Shown: positions 13,041 to 24,041, numbered from the stretch's first letter. The stretch is 64,000 nt of DNA from Vandiemenella viatica (GCA_031002005.1 JARYHS010013631.1:67143832-67207831), one strand, 5' to 3'. Numbers and translations: made by a program. The notes: generated by a model not told the origin, from the sequence alone.

Positions 13041-13789
13041 GAAGACAATTCGTCATTCTTAACGCAGAGCAGAGTGCAACTGATCACATATTGTGTCGAA
13101 CGCATGGCATTGCGATTCCATATATGTTTCTCCTTTCAGTACCGCTCGAACGACTTGCCTTGTGTATCCGACCTACAGCGCATTTAACACTAGTGTTCCC
13201 GTCTAAAATAGGCGATAAGCACTCATTAATGCGGTGACATGAGAAATAATCGTACGCACGTAGATTGTCATGTACATAGTCTGATTGTAAATATCATTTC
13301 ATTCACTTCGCTCATATAACGTGATTCCAGTTCACTGGATATTAAGCTCCTGTGCAGATTATTTGTAACGTAGAGATATGTCAATTACTGTGTCGTTGTT
13401 ACTTTACATACTTTGAATGTGTATAGAATTCTACTCCTTCAAAGGTATGTAAGACATCATCTTGTGTGTCTGATTTGATCGGAAACGTAAGAAGTGATCT
13501 GAAAAGTTGTCGGTCTCGTGCAGTAGACGGACAACAAATCTTTCCTTCTTATTATAAAAGACACATTTTCATCAAGTTGTATAAACATAGAAACTTTTTT
13601 AGGAACTAATTATTTGAGTTTTCATCTTACTTCAGTTTTGTTAGGTATCTATTACAACTACTAAATAATGAAATAATGTTTCACATTTGTCTCAACAGCT
13701 ACTGCAAATAAAATACACAGCGATATCCTTAATACTTTTTATTCCAAAAATTTTTAGTTACAGTTTCACAACATTTTTTTAACATTTAC
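13041..13789. other. No gene seen
   Basis: No supported gene or repeat. Confidence 0.4.
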
Positions 13790-13890
13790 GAGCCGGAATT
13801 GGAGTATCAGCCCGGCATTTGCCTTCGGCGAATGTGGAAAAACCGCACGAAAACCACATTCAGGCTGGTCGATGTAGGAGTGGTATGCAT
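13790..13890. repeat. Degenerate SINE family 4 fragment
   Basis: Contains CCCGGCATTTGCC, then a GTGGAAAAACCGCACGAAAA block, and resembles 40325-40505 in order and spacing. The orientation of the parent is uncertain. Confidence 0.45.
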
Positions 13891-14128
13891 TGTGAATCAT
13901 ATCTTGAGACGCTCTTCTGTTGGTGTTGTTGATGACGATCTCACTTCTGACACCACTATCACTGCCGAAGACCTCTCGTATCGTTGCTGTACCTTCAGCC
14001 GCTGCTGCCTTCCTGTACGCCTTCATCATTCCTTCAAAGATCCCCTCAATCCCCTGTAATATCTGTGACCATGCTTACCTGTACAACTCACCTGCTGCTG
14101 CCTGTTGCGCCGTCCTATCCGCTTAGAA

Positions 14129-14130
<2 letters not shown>

Positions 14131-14163
<33 letters not shown>

Positions 14164-14193
14164 TTTCATTCCTCCCAGCTGAAGGCTGGGAGG
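14131..14193. repeat. Poly-T run with adjacent hairpin
   Basis: A run of about 29 T (14131-14159) is followed by a perfect stem CCTCCCAGC/GCTGGGAGG (14172-14193, loop TGAA). Read on the minus strand this looks like the 3' end of a polyadenylated retro-insert ending in a hairpin, but the source family is not recognised. Confidence 0.55.
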
Positions 14194-15111
14194 CGGGCTG
14201 CTGGAGAGTCACAGGATACTCTTTTCAGCCTAACTATACTATCAACATTGGGAGGTGAGCATTTCCTAGGTAACTAAGAAAGACGTCAAGAATATTTCGT
14301 ATGTTTCCTTGGATACGTCAACAAAGTATGGTTTAAAATTATACTGATTATTTTCGGTATCTATGAAATATCAAATGTATATACAAACTTTAGGAAGTTA
14401 AAGAAGATAGAACGTAAGTAGTCCATTTACAAAAGATCAGATTTTAATACATTAAGTAGTGTCTGACTCTTGGTTCGCTTTGTTTAATCAAACTGAAAGC
14501 TTTATGTTAAGACTAAAGTACAAGCTACAAACTGGACGTTGTTGATAATTACAAGGACTTCAACAGAGTTCAACTCTGATAATTATGGAGTCCGAGATGT
14601 AAACATTGTCTGAATTTTACGTAAGTTTGAAAGTGTGTTATATTTTTCCAAGAAGCTTCCAGAAACATTAATTTGGAAGTGTAGGATCTAACAGTTTTTT
14701 TTTACTAAATAATTATATCTTCTACTAGCATGTTATAGCAGCGTTAATCAACAGTATGGTGAATAGTAAAATTAACACCTGCTTGCCTCCTGATTAACCT
14801 TCGTGGTTTATAAGTATCTACTCTACCACAATTTTTGCCGCTAATCCATTTCAATCATCGATATTTTTCCCAAAGAAGTTACAAAAAATGTATAAGTCAA
14901 CTCGAAATTTTCTTGTCGAAGAATTTTAAGACGACTGTTTCCAGGTCATTGATTACGTGATCTTTCAATCCGGACGCAAGGTTACTACTACCATTGCATT
15001 CAACATCATACCTTGAGAAATGACAGCACGAAAATTCATGATCAAAAGGTTATTAACGCAAATGTAATTAGCATTGTAATTTGAGAATCATTAATACATG
15101 CATGAGTTAAA
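14194..15111. other. No gene seen
   Basis: AT-rich sequence without a supported feature. Confidence 0.4.
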
Positions 15112-15400
15112 AAGGGTGTGAGACGAGGTTGTAGTCTATCTCCACTAATATTCAACTTGTATATAGAGGAATCAGTAAAGGAGGTAAAATAAAAATTTTA
15201 ATGTGGCATAAGTGTTCAAGGAGAAACAATGAGTATGCTGCGATTTCCTGATGACATTGTCCTGTTAGCAGAATTGAGTAAGGACATTGAGAAGTAGCTA
15301 AATGGTATGAATAAAATACTGAGGGAATATTTTAGAATAAATATAAACCAAACCGAGACAAAAGTGATGAAATGTAGCAATCATGTTAGAAACACACCTT
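15112..15400 (+). pseudogene. RTE-type reverse transcriptase relic
   Basis: Plus-strand fragment with 'KGVRRGCSLSPLIFNLYIE' (15112-15170), then, after disruptions, 'LRFPDDIVLLAE' (about 15238-15273, the YADD box with D-D kept) and a 'LNGMNKIL' block. It is the same family as the longer minus-strand copy at 25006-26190, whose 'LRFTDDIVLLAE…LLNGMNKIL' matches it. There is an in-frame TAG and a frameshift, and both ends are missing. Confidence 0.8.
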
Positions 15401-15912
15401 AAAATCAGAGCAAGGGGAAAACGTTGTACAGCAGGTCTTGCGCGCAGGAACCACTATCCATAGCCGCGTCTCTACAGTTGTACCACCGAGAAACTTTGTG
15501 CAGAAGCTGAGTAGTCGGGGGCCTTTCATCATGCGTATGTGTTCGCTCGTTTAAATATATACAGTAGGGAAATTACGTGTGCGTGGCTGTTTGCTGGATT
15601 TATCTAAGTGTGCATCTTTTCAGAGATAGTGGTTTACGTTGGTTTTTCACTGGGTTTTTTTTCGTAAATTAGCCATTTTAAGTAGTCACCCCGAGATAGG
15701 TTAGATTGTTGAAGGCAACGTGTAAAACCATTGCCGTGTTTGAATAAAGTCCCTAGAGATCATTGATTAGTTAGGGATGCTATTGTTACTTGGCAGACCT
15801 TTAGATTTAGTGAAACCTTGAATAGCACAAGTATTCCGCTGTTTGGAGAGTCATCGTTTGATTTGTACAGGTTAGTAAGCAGTGTGTGTTTCAGAAGAGA
15901 ATGTGTGTGTTA
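15401..15912. other. No gene seen
   Basis: Non-coding stretch ahead of the nested hAT block. No gene recognised. Confidence 0.4.
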
Positions 15913-16808
15913 TTTATCACTAGAAACCGAATTACATGCATTTGCATGTTTGCATATGCAATTGCATTTGCATATTAAGCCCATTTTCACAGGTTATTGC
16001 ATATTTTACCTAAAACTTAGTGGTAATGCATATTTCCGCTATATTTACAATATTTTTCGGTAGTGAACCTAGTTAATAAATAAAATCTTACGTAGTAGCC
16101 AGCAAAACCTATTAGCAGCACAACTCTCAGTCTACAATGACTCGCTGAAAACTTTTACCCACGTTTAGGACTGTAAATAAGCTGAGTTAATCAACAATGA
16201 AAGCGTTTCTGAAGGCACGTTCTCGTATTTGTGCCTATAAGAAAAATTACCAAATGTGCCTTTACCTCCGGAAACAGTGGTAACTGGATGGGTGACGTGG
16301 GTTGAAGCTCTACCTACTGTTTTACAATGAACATTTCGAGGTTATTAAAGGTGTAGTTGACTTTGTCAGTGCAAGGAAGCGTTTAACAATTCTAGTATTA
16401 AAACCATAGCTGTGATTAGCATTCGCTTTTCCCACATACCTGCGAGTATTAAAAGGTTTGAAACTAATGGTTTGACGTTGACTGAATCTATTCAGTTAAT
16501 AAATAAAATCCGCATTGCTAGAAGTATTCTTGTGTAAACTTAAGGTGAAGTTTGAAAATGTTTTGAATAGTGTTGTAAAAAAACGGTTTTTTTTCTGGCT
16601 TGAAAAAAAAACATGAAAAAAAAACTTTAAAAAAAAACATGTTTTTTTTCTGGAACACGTTTTTTTTCACAACTACTAAATCTCAAATTTGTAAGGCAGT
16701 TATCGTTTAAAATGACTGTTTTAGAGTTTATTCTAAGTACTTATCTTAGTTTAAAATCTACTACATTTTTCTGGTTCAGTAGGGAAAAAAAAATTACGAA
16801 AATATTGG

Positions 16809-17068
16809 CATGGGCGCCGGCAGGATTACTCTAAGGGAGGTGCATCTGTATCTTTTTTTATATATATAACACTTATTACTTATTAATTAAGGAACAGAAT
16901 TTATTGACAAGGTATTGAACAAATTTGGACAACAAGCTAGGCGCCTAAAGTTATTATTCAAAATGTGAATTTAATAATAAAAAAATTCTCTTAATCTTTT
17001 CTGCGTTTTTTCTTTCATAGTAGGGGGGTGCAAGTGCACCCCCTTGCACCCCCCTCCCGGCGCCCATG
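16809..17068. mobile_element. 260-bp TIR element (unclassified MITE)
   Basis: TIR CATGGGCGCCGG at both ends, with perfect 8-bp target duplications AATATTGG at 16801-16808 and 17069-17076. Copy 2 of the host hAT has a single AATATTGG at the matching place (19440s), giving an empty site. The right end has a GC-rich palindrome (GGGGGTGCAAGTGCACCCCC, about 17023-17042). There is no coding capacity. An 8-bp duplication fits hAT or related superfamilies, but the TIR is not typical of hAT and I leave the class open. Confidence 0.88.
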
Positions 17069-17343
17069 AATATTGGCAAAATTGACTGAAATTTTCTTTA
17101 TGAACGGGGATTTCCCGAAGAGACTAGGTTACGCCAGAAGGAATCCCCATTCCCCATTGTTTGGATTGATACTTGCTATTTAAAATAGTGCTGCTAGCCC
17201 TACAAAATTACCTTCAGATCTTTTTAAAAAAAATAGGAATTTAAAATTTATCCAAGGTTTTTTGCCTTATTGGGCTTTCCTTATATTCGTATACTTGTTA
17301 ACTCTCAAAGTATAGTGGTACTGAATCATTAAATTGTCAGTAA

Positions 17344-17726
17344 GGGAGCGCGCATAAACTACATAGCTCCATTTTGGCCTCCTGTGAATCCCCACGTAGC
17401 CCTACGTGACTTTTGCCTACCCCCCCCTCCCCCCCCACCGCTCACGAAGCACGTAGCTTTCTTCCGTTTTGATTCCAGAAGACATGTTGCACTGTTTTCT
17501 CTTGTCAGACTATTGTAAATTACATACGGATATAATTAACTGAGGGAAATAAATACTCACATGCTGTTGTGAGTTCAGTTCCTCATTTTAACTGTGAAAA
17601 ATGTTACAAAAGGACAGTTACGTGGCCTGGCTCGGAACCCCCTCCCCCCCCAACCCTCTCCCAGCGTAGCCTTCCAGCTAACCCCTCCTCCCTCTGGACC
17701 GAGCCACGTAGTTTGTGCACGGTCCC
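17344..17726. mobile_element. PIF/Harbinger-type MITE, copy A (383 bp)
   Basis: TIRs begin GGGAGCGCGCATAAACTAC and, from the other end, GGGACCGTGCACAAACTACG. The target duplication is TAA (17341-17343, 17727-17729). A closely similar element with TTA duplications is at 26859-27251, so the rule TWA holds for both, as in PIF/Harbinger (ISL2EU-type is an alternative). Copy 2 of the host hAT lacks it (GTCAGTAATTATGAAT near 19728), giving an empty site. Long C runs punctuate both halves. No coding capacity. Confidence 0.9.
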
Positions 17727-17843
17727 TAATTATGAATCGTTTCCTTGCAACCGTTGGTGTAAACAAACGATTGAAAAGCTCCTATTTTGCATGATAATAG
17801 ATTTTAATTCAAACTTAAAAGACCGTAATACAGAACTGTCTTT

Positions 17844-18032
17844 ATGCACAGTGTGTACTTTGCTCGCAATTTAAAATTGCAATCTCAAAATCTTTTGCGT
17901 ACAATACAAGAACAACCAGTAAAAGAAAATTTAACTATTTCTGAAGTTATGGATCTAGAGGAGACAGAAGAAGAGACAGAAAATTCCGACTCCGACCGAA
18001 CTAGTGTTGGTAGTGCTGATACTAGTGAATAA
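17844..18032 (+). pseudogene. Acidic C-terminal frame of parent hAT, copy 1
   Basis: A 62-codon frame with 'SEVMDLEETEEETENSDSD' and 'RTSVGSADTSE' before a stop. The same frame survives in copy 2 (19874-20071) with conservative differences. It is probably the C-terminal exon tail of the autonomous parent's transposase, kept after internal deletion. Here a 24-base deletion between two GAAT repeats removes the last eight residues seen in copy 2. No catalytic motif is present. Confidence 0.5.
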
Positions 18033-18741
18033 AATTATGTTACCTATATAGATACACTTATGAAACATTATGTGAGAAATTATACGATTCAGTAAGACTT
18101 AAAACACACTTGTAAAATGGAGTTCCTTAAATAAAACTATAATTTTTCAAATATATTGTTTTCTGAAGAAAAAACAAAATTTAGAAAAAAAACACGGGTG
18201 CTAGGTTTTTTTTCATGTTTTTTTTCACAAAGCTGAAAAAAAACATTTTGTTTTTTTTTTCAGTTTGCAACACTAGTTTTGAACAATTAACCAGGTTTTG
18301 AACTTTTGTGTCAAATTGATAGTTTTAGTAATGGGACGGGTGAACTTTTTCCAGAAGCAATGACTGCTAACGCGGCAGCCAATTTCAAATACTGACCAGT
18401 TACATCAGTGAATGTGGAGCGGTCCATATCCACTAATAAAAATATTTTGAGAGATCAAAGAAACAATCACACTGTTGAATATTTGGAACGACGCCCGATT
18501 GTTTACGTTTACAAAAGTAAAAAAAAAAAAGTTGAATAATCGTTAGTTATCGAATTTATAAATATGTTATTCAACTACTTACTAATTGCGTGCTGATTTT
18601 GAAATAAAATATCTAAAAATTACTATTTTTATAATATATAATTTTGCATATTTTGATACTTTTTTACACTTTTCATTCATATTTTGATCATTTTGCATGC
18701 ATAATTTTTTTGTTGCATATAATCCGGTCTCTATTTATCAG

Positions 18742-19190
18742 TATACAACACATGCAAATGAATGTTGAGATTTTTATTAATGGATACTGATGTTAATAAT
18801 CACCATTGTCGCAACATAATAACAAATGGAAAAAATTGTCAGAAACAGTTAAGGTACATTCAAGGAACATTAGAATTGTGAACGTAAAAGAAAAATATTT
18901 TACAGCTGCGAGTTTAAGAAGAAATAATGAGAAATTATTATCTGGGAAATACTTTATATGGTGGAATCTTCTGACAGATAAAGCTTATAATGTCTGTCGG
19001 TGAGACTAAATAAAAGAAACTGTGCATTAAAAGGTTAGAGGTGAATATTTATCTCCTACGAATCAAGTGTTATTTCTTTAATTCTGAGATCCTTTTTTAC
19101 CTCTTTGTGTGTTTCAGACGAATGTAAGAAGTGTCCATCTACTGAAGGGGGATGTCAATGTTCATTAGGCACTTTACGCTAACCTGATAA
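18742..19190. other. Spacer between the hAT block and copy 2
   Basis: No gene or repeat identified between the two hAT insertions. A 65-codon plus-strand frame at 18806-19003 has no motif. Confidence 0.4.
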
Positions 19191-19198
19191 GGCGTGCG

Positions 19199-20318
19199 TA
19201 GTGTTGTAAAAAAAAACAGTTTTTTTTCTGACGTGAAAAAAAACATGAAAAAAAACTGTGAAAAAAACTGTGAAAAAAAACATGTTTTTTTCTGGGACAT
19301 GTTTTTTTCATAACTACTAAATTTCAAATATTTAAGGCATTTATCATTTAATATGACTGTTTTAGAGTTTATACTAAGTACTTATCTTACTTTTAAATCT
19401 ACTATAACTTTCTGGTTCAGTAGAAAAAAAAAATACAAAAATATTGGTAACATCTACTGAAGTTTTCTTTTACGAAAGGGGACTTCCCGAAAAGGCTAGG
19501 TTGCGTGAGAAGGAATCGCCGTTCGGCCGTTACCCATTGTTTGGATTGATACTCGCTATTTGAACTACTGCTGCCAGGCGCTACAAATTTATCTGTAGAA
19601 ATACGAATCTTTTCAAAAAATTAGGAAATTTAACTACGGTTTTTTGCCTCTTTTTATTACTTGTTGTGCTTTCCTTATATTCGTATACTTGTTAAACTCG
19701 CAGCGTATAGTGATACTGATTCATTGTCAGTAATTATGAATAATTTCCTTGCAACCGTTGGCGTAAACCAACGATTGAAAACAAATAAAGCTCCTATTTT
19801 GTATGATAATATATTTAAATTCAAACTTAAAAGACCGTAATACAGAACTATCGGCGCAGTCTTCATTCACAGTGTGTACTTTGCTCACAATTTAAAATTG
19901 CAATCTCAAAAGCTTTTGCATGCAATACAACCAGTAAAAGAAATTGTAACTATTTCTGAAGTTATGGATCTAGAGGGGACAGAAGAAGAAGCAGAAAATT
20001 CCAACTCCGACCGAACTAGTGTTGGTAGTACTGATACTAGTGAATGTGGTTCCGACATAGAAGATGAATAAAAAATTATGTTACCTATATAGATACATTT
20101 ATGAATCATTATGTAAGATATTATATGATTTAGTAAGGTTTAAAACACACATGTAAAATGTAAGTTCCATAAATAAAACTATAATTTATCAAATATATAG
20201 TTTTCTGAAAAAAAAAACAAATTTAGAAAAAAAACGAGGGTGCTAAGTTTTTTTTCATGTTTTTTTTCACAAATCTGAAAAAAAAACATTTTGTTTTTTT
20301 TTTCAGTTTGCAACACTA
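19199..20318. mobile_element. Non-autonomous hAT, copy 2 (1120 bp)
   Basis: Same family as 16568-18275: starts TAGTGTTGTAAA, ends TTTGCAACACTA, with perfect 8-bp target duplications GGCGTGCG at 19191-19198 and 20319-20326. It keeps the A/T-octamer subterminal blocks and the acidic reading frame, and lacks the two insertions that interrupt copy 1. The preserved duplications and high similarity suggest both copies moved fairly recently. Confidence 0.95.
19874..20071 (+). pseudogene. Acidic C-terminal frame of parent hAT, copy 2
   Basis: Counterpart of 17844-18032, ending 'SVGSTDTSECGSDIEDE' before TAA. Relative to copy 1 it has a 6-base (two-codon) deletion near 'AIQPVKE'. The reading frame stays open in both copies despite substitutions, but whether any protein is made is unknown. 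Confidence 0.5.
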
Positions 20319-20344
20319 GGCGTGCGTGAGATCCACTTAAAGAG

Positions 20345-21024
20345 AGCAAGAGTGTATATCATACGAGTACATCCGTTGTTATCTGACATAATGTATAACC
20401 TTTATACCGCCGATTTACCGAGGAACGACCAAGTACAGATAAATTATATGCTGTACACGAGGAGCCTGATAGCAGTTTATAACAGAATTAAACTGCACAG
20501 AAGCTGCAAATATTGTCGAGCAGCGAACGACCATATGGCGTCCTGCTTTTAAGGCGCAGTACAGCCAGTGGGCAATAGTGACCAGACGAAAGACTCCTCG
20601 ATCACACCCACTAGTTCTTTATGGCGACAATACAGAGTGGACAGAAGCAACAACATACCTTGGTGTCAAATTATGCAGAGAGCTGAAACGAAAGATTCAT
20701 ATTAACAATGTTAGGCAAAACACCACGGATACTATGAAATCACTCTATCTAGTTCTCAACCCGACATAAGCTTTACGGCCGCATCTAGGCATCCTACTAT
20801 CCTGGAGTATGGGGCACTGGTGTGGGGGAATACCGCCTTAATACACTTGAAAAGACTCCAGACAATCCAAAACCGTGCAGTAAGATTCGCATACAGCCTA
20901 TCGTGAATACACAAGTGGATTCCCAGCATCAGGTCAGTGGTCTACCACAACTCAATGATAGATTCTCCAAGACTGCGAAGAAACTCGACGGTAATAGTAA
21001 ATTTTAAAAAAAAAAAAAAAAAAA
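20345..21024 (+). pseudogene. Jockey-like LINE 3' part, relic
   Basis: Plus-strand RT remains: 'SDIMYNLYTADLP' (about 20380-20418, the region before the YADD box, itself lost), then 'TEATTYLGVKL' (about 20640-20675), then 'LEYGALVWGNTA' and 'LKRLQTIQNRAVRFAYSLS' (about 20800-20905), the usual thumb-to-C-terminal blocks. It ends with a poly-A run at 21005-21024. Several frameshifts and stops are present, and the 5' part is absent. Copy 2 of the hAT ends only about 20 bases upstream, so it may have inserted at the LINE's truncated 5' end. Confidence 0.82.
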
Positions 21025-21295
21025 ACATCTCTTATCTCAGCTAGGCTGGCGATTCCATCTAAGTAACAAGTAATATGCTAGAAGACATGCAACTATAAAC
21101 TAATATAATTAAAACAAATAAGACATATCCAGTAGTTCAATAGTAGAGAAATAAAACCATACTAGAATAAATGAAATGAGATACACACGGTGTAAGAACT
21201 GCGTCATACAGCGAGGTCTTTAGAGACGGATGAAGAACGACAGGTAGGCACTATTACCCGTCTGGCTGAGAAGATCAGCTTTACAAAATTTGATC
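21025..21295. other. No gene seen
   Basis: Short unannotated stretch between a LINE tail and a MITE. Confidence 0.4.
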
Positions 21296-21303
21296 CCAAT
21301 CGT

Positions 21304-21496
21304 CAGGGCCGCATTTAGGCTCTGTGGGCCCCTAGGCTGTAAATGTGGTGCGGGCCCCCTGTCGGCAGTGGCTGGATTCTTAAATTTCGAAATTCGACCT
21401 AAATTTTTTTTTTTTTTTTTAGCTCTACTACCTGCCCAGGCGAGGGCCTCTTTGTGGTGGTGCGGGCTATGTAGCCTATGCTTAAATGCGGCCCTG
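21304..21496. mobile_element. hAT MITE (193 bp)
   Basis: TIR CAGGGCCGCATTTA(G/A)GC at both ends and perfect 8-bp target duplications CCAATCGT at 21296-21303 and 21497-21504. A CAGGG-type TIR with an 8-bp duplication is typical of hAT. It contains an internal T18 run and no coding capacity. It differs from the hAT family at 16.6-20.3 kb. Confidence 0.92.
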
Positions 21497-21504
21497 CCAA
21501 TCGT

Positions 21505-22954
21505 TGAAACGAAACAAACAAACAAAATTCAAGATTTTGAGTTTTGTATGCATAAATTTCCTGCTACATACGGACATGCGACTTGTAGAACGTAGGGTCT
21601 GTAGAATATGAATTTAAACCTTGATTAGTTTCTCACTTAAATGTGGCAGTGTGACAGCGCATTAAGTGTGGGGACAGTTGGGCAGGACGACTAATGCGAA
21701 CGTGCGGTATTGCCGGTTATCAGCGGCCGAAAAACGTGTGTAAATTTACAGCGTATACGAACGAGCGAGCCTAATTTGCGGTTGCAAACCGCCACCACAA
21801 CAAAGTGGAAATAATGTGCCAATTAAGGGAGTCACTTCTAGTTCTCGTTTCATGATATCAGTCCATTAAAATATTTCCACCCAACTACGGAGTTTCTCTG
21901 ACAACTACTTCAGAGTCATCACGTACTAATCTGCTAATTTTTAACTACCTCGTTACTAAGATATCAAGGATCAGTTACAACTTAAATCAGGAGGGGATAC
22001 AACGATATTGTGACAACCTTCCTAACCAAATCAGTGCCTGCACACAGGCCAATGTCGCTACAACGTCATACTGATAAATGGGATGATACCGCCAAATTCT
22101 TTGTAAATTAGACTAGATTTATTAATCACTGATATAACATCACATATCCTCTAAATTTGTATAGCTTCATTTCGTTTCTTCCTCCCATTCTGATGCTTCA
22201 CTTTTTTCGTAAGGAGCTACAAAAATTTCATAACAAAAACATTTAGCTCTTATATTATTTTACAAATATCCTGAACAGAGTAGAAGGAGTTCCTAATTTG
22301 ATAATTTTTCAGTTGAATTCGTGTTTATTTTCTACGGACTGTCTTATGGCGGTATAAAGTTTATTAAACAGATGTCTTAAAGAGTAATTAACACCTCTTT
22401 TAATTCGTAATAAAGACGTTTGAGTTTCGTGAAAATTATGATTAACTTAAACCATGCGTTTGAAATTTGATGTAACCAAAATTAAAATGCTCTGTGGCAA
22501 AGTATATGAAGGAAAATGTATGTTGAGAATTAATTGTAAGAGTAGTAAGCTTTTTAATGACTTCTCTGTAAAAAGTATTTTTAATAGTTCATAAAAGTTA
22601 GCAAAACAATTATGCGATAAAACATGACAGCGAAAATAAGAAAATGACTTCTGCTTCCTCGTAAGCTAGAGATCTGTTGATAGCGAAAATGTTTTTACTT
22701 TGAACGTTCCGCTCCTTTAATTCTTCAGCAGTAATGCGAAATGTTCTTGCCAGTTAAGTTTCTAATTTTCTTGAATGCAAGGAATTTTTTGAAAAAAATA
22801 TTTTTAAAATTATGTTGTGTTCGTACTAAACTTTTCCTGCATGTAATTTATTGTTTTAAATCTGATGTAATTCGTTTTATCAAAATAAGTTTGCCTTAAA
22901 CTAGATTACTATGCTTGAATTTAATTCTAGAGCTTAGTTTTGCGTATTTTTTTG
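21505..22954. other. No gene seen
   Basis: About 1.4 kb of AT-rich DNA without supported features. Part of it may be the decayed 3' region of the minus-strand RT relic that follows. Confidence 0.4.
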
Positions 22955-23270
22955 CAGTCATATTAGGGTCGTCAGCAAATAACAGGCTGTTAGCATTGGT
23001 GAACTTGTTTCTTGGAGGATCACCGATGTAAAGTTAAAACAAAAGTGGTTCTAGAACAGAGCCTTATGGGATGGCCATATCTTATTCTCTCTCTGTCTGG
23101 TGAAGCATGCTCAGTAATTTTACAGTCAAAAAGAGAAAATGAAACCATTTACCTGCGATTCAATTTATCCCAAGGTATTCTTGTTTGTTAGATAACGATT
23201 TTTGTTTAACACAATCAAATGCTTTTTGGAAGGTTATAAAACTTTTCTACAGGGGACATTTTATTATTCA
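22955..23270 (-). pseudogene. CR1/Jockey-type RT relic
   Basis: On the minus strand a frame reads 'LPKAFDCV' (near 23215), then 'GSVLEPLLF' (near 23065) and 'LLFADDPNM' (about 22965-22990), matching the RT order xAFDxV – QGSxLGPLLF – FADD. A stop replaces the Gln of the QGS box and another stop follows PLLF. The catalytic Asp pair is kept. No ends were identified. Confidence 0.75.
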
Positions 23271-24031
23271 GCACCTCAAATTTGCTAATTTAAAAAGAAC
23301 GTTTAATTATGTTTATGGATAATATTAACATGGTGTATTACATAGAAAATCATTACTTTTACAAAATTCTTCAAGAATAATGAAAGCAGAAAAGTCAGTA
23401 GGTAGTTATCTATACATATCACTTCTTCTTTTGTTAATAGGACTGCGTATTTTAGTGTATCTGGAAATATACGCTACACTGAAGATTCATTGCAAACGAT
23501 AGTAAGTATGTGACGTACTATGAGAACACATTTCCGATAATTTATTTGGAATTTTGTAATATATATATAAAAATTTAGGTTTTAATTTGTTTCATGAACG
23601 TGTTCATTTCTGAGACTATTAGTGATATGAACTGTATCCCTACATTTGTGTAAAGAAGTATGAAGCAGCCTTAGCTTCTGATGTTTTGCTATCTTGATTT
23701 CTGTATTACAAAATTTGCTGTTTCATATTTTATTAAATTTCAAATAGTTTAAATACCTGATTTCCTCTAATACGTATATATTTTTGGTCTTCATGATTAA
23801 GTTTCTTAGTATTTTACAATACAGCTTAAATTAATGTCAAGATCTCTTTTTATACTGCTAGAAACTGATATATTTTGTAATCGACTCCTTCGACAAGTTT
23901 CCTATTTTTATATACGAAGTATTCTTCAAAAGAAAGAAATTAAGTTTTGAAACTAATGTTTTATGTCGTTTAAAATATTATTTCTGTTACATAAGAGACT
24001 TTTCTTCTGATCTGAATTACAGTTCTTTTAG
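23271..24031. other. No gene seen
   Basis: AT-rich DNA, possibly more of the decayed LINE. Nothing supportable. Confidence 0.4.
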
Positions 24032-24041
24032 AAACATTATA

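Larger units (their letters stand above)
16568..18275. mobile_element. Non-autonomous hAT, copy 1 (1708 bp)
   Basis: TIRs TAGTGTTGTAAA (start) and TAGTGTTGCAAA (reverse complement of the end), with perfect 8-bp target duplications GTTTTGAA at 16560-16567 and 18276-18283. Both ends carry blocks of A/T octamers separated by CATG, CTGTG or CTGG, forming subterminal inverted repeats. It is colinear with copy 2 (19199-20318) apart from two insertions: 16809-17068 and 17344-17726. Without these it would be about 1054 bp. It contains only a short acidic reading frame, so it must have moved in trans. Confidence 0.95.
16262..18490 (+). pseudogene. hAT transposase pseudogene, split by insertion
   Basis: Two pieces of a hAT transposase flank the inserted element. 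The left piece has 'LPPETVVTGWVTWVEAL' (about 16263-16313) and, in a shifted frame, 'LTESIQLINKI' (about 16480-16510) with 'KFENVLNS' abutting the insertion at 16568. The right piece (18284-18490) has 'VNVERSISTNKNILRDQR' (about 18408-18460), the hAT C-terminal dimerisation signature (xVERSFSxxxxILxDRR). The general plan resembles CGGBP1-like hAT proteins, but that is an inference. Multiple stops and frameshifts show it was dead or dying apart from the insertion. Confidence 0.75.
15921..18733 (+). mobile_element. Old hAT transposon, host of nested insertions
   Basis: Ends form imperfect TIRs: TAGAAACCGAATTACATGCA at 15921 and, reverse-complemented, TAGAGACCGGATTATATGCA ending at 18733. Flanks carry a 7-of-8 matching target duplication, TTTATCAC (15913-15920) and TTTATCAG (18734-18741), as expected for hAT. 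Both ends are rich in TTGCAT/ATGCA subterminal motifs, the kind of short repeat hAT transposases bind. A decayed transposase reading frame lies inside. The younger hAT at 16568-18275 interrupts it, so its own length is about 1.1 kb and it is internally deleted. Confidence 0.85.

Noticed and set aside
13766..14126. Three overlapping frames on both strands
   Set aside because: They fall in a degenerate SINE-like segment, with no codon-level or domain support.
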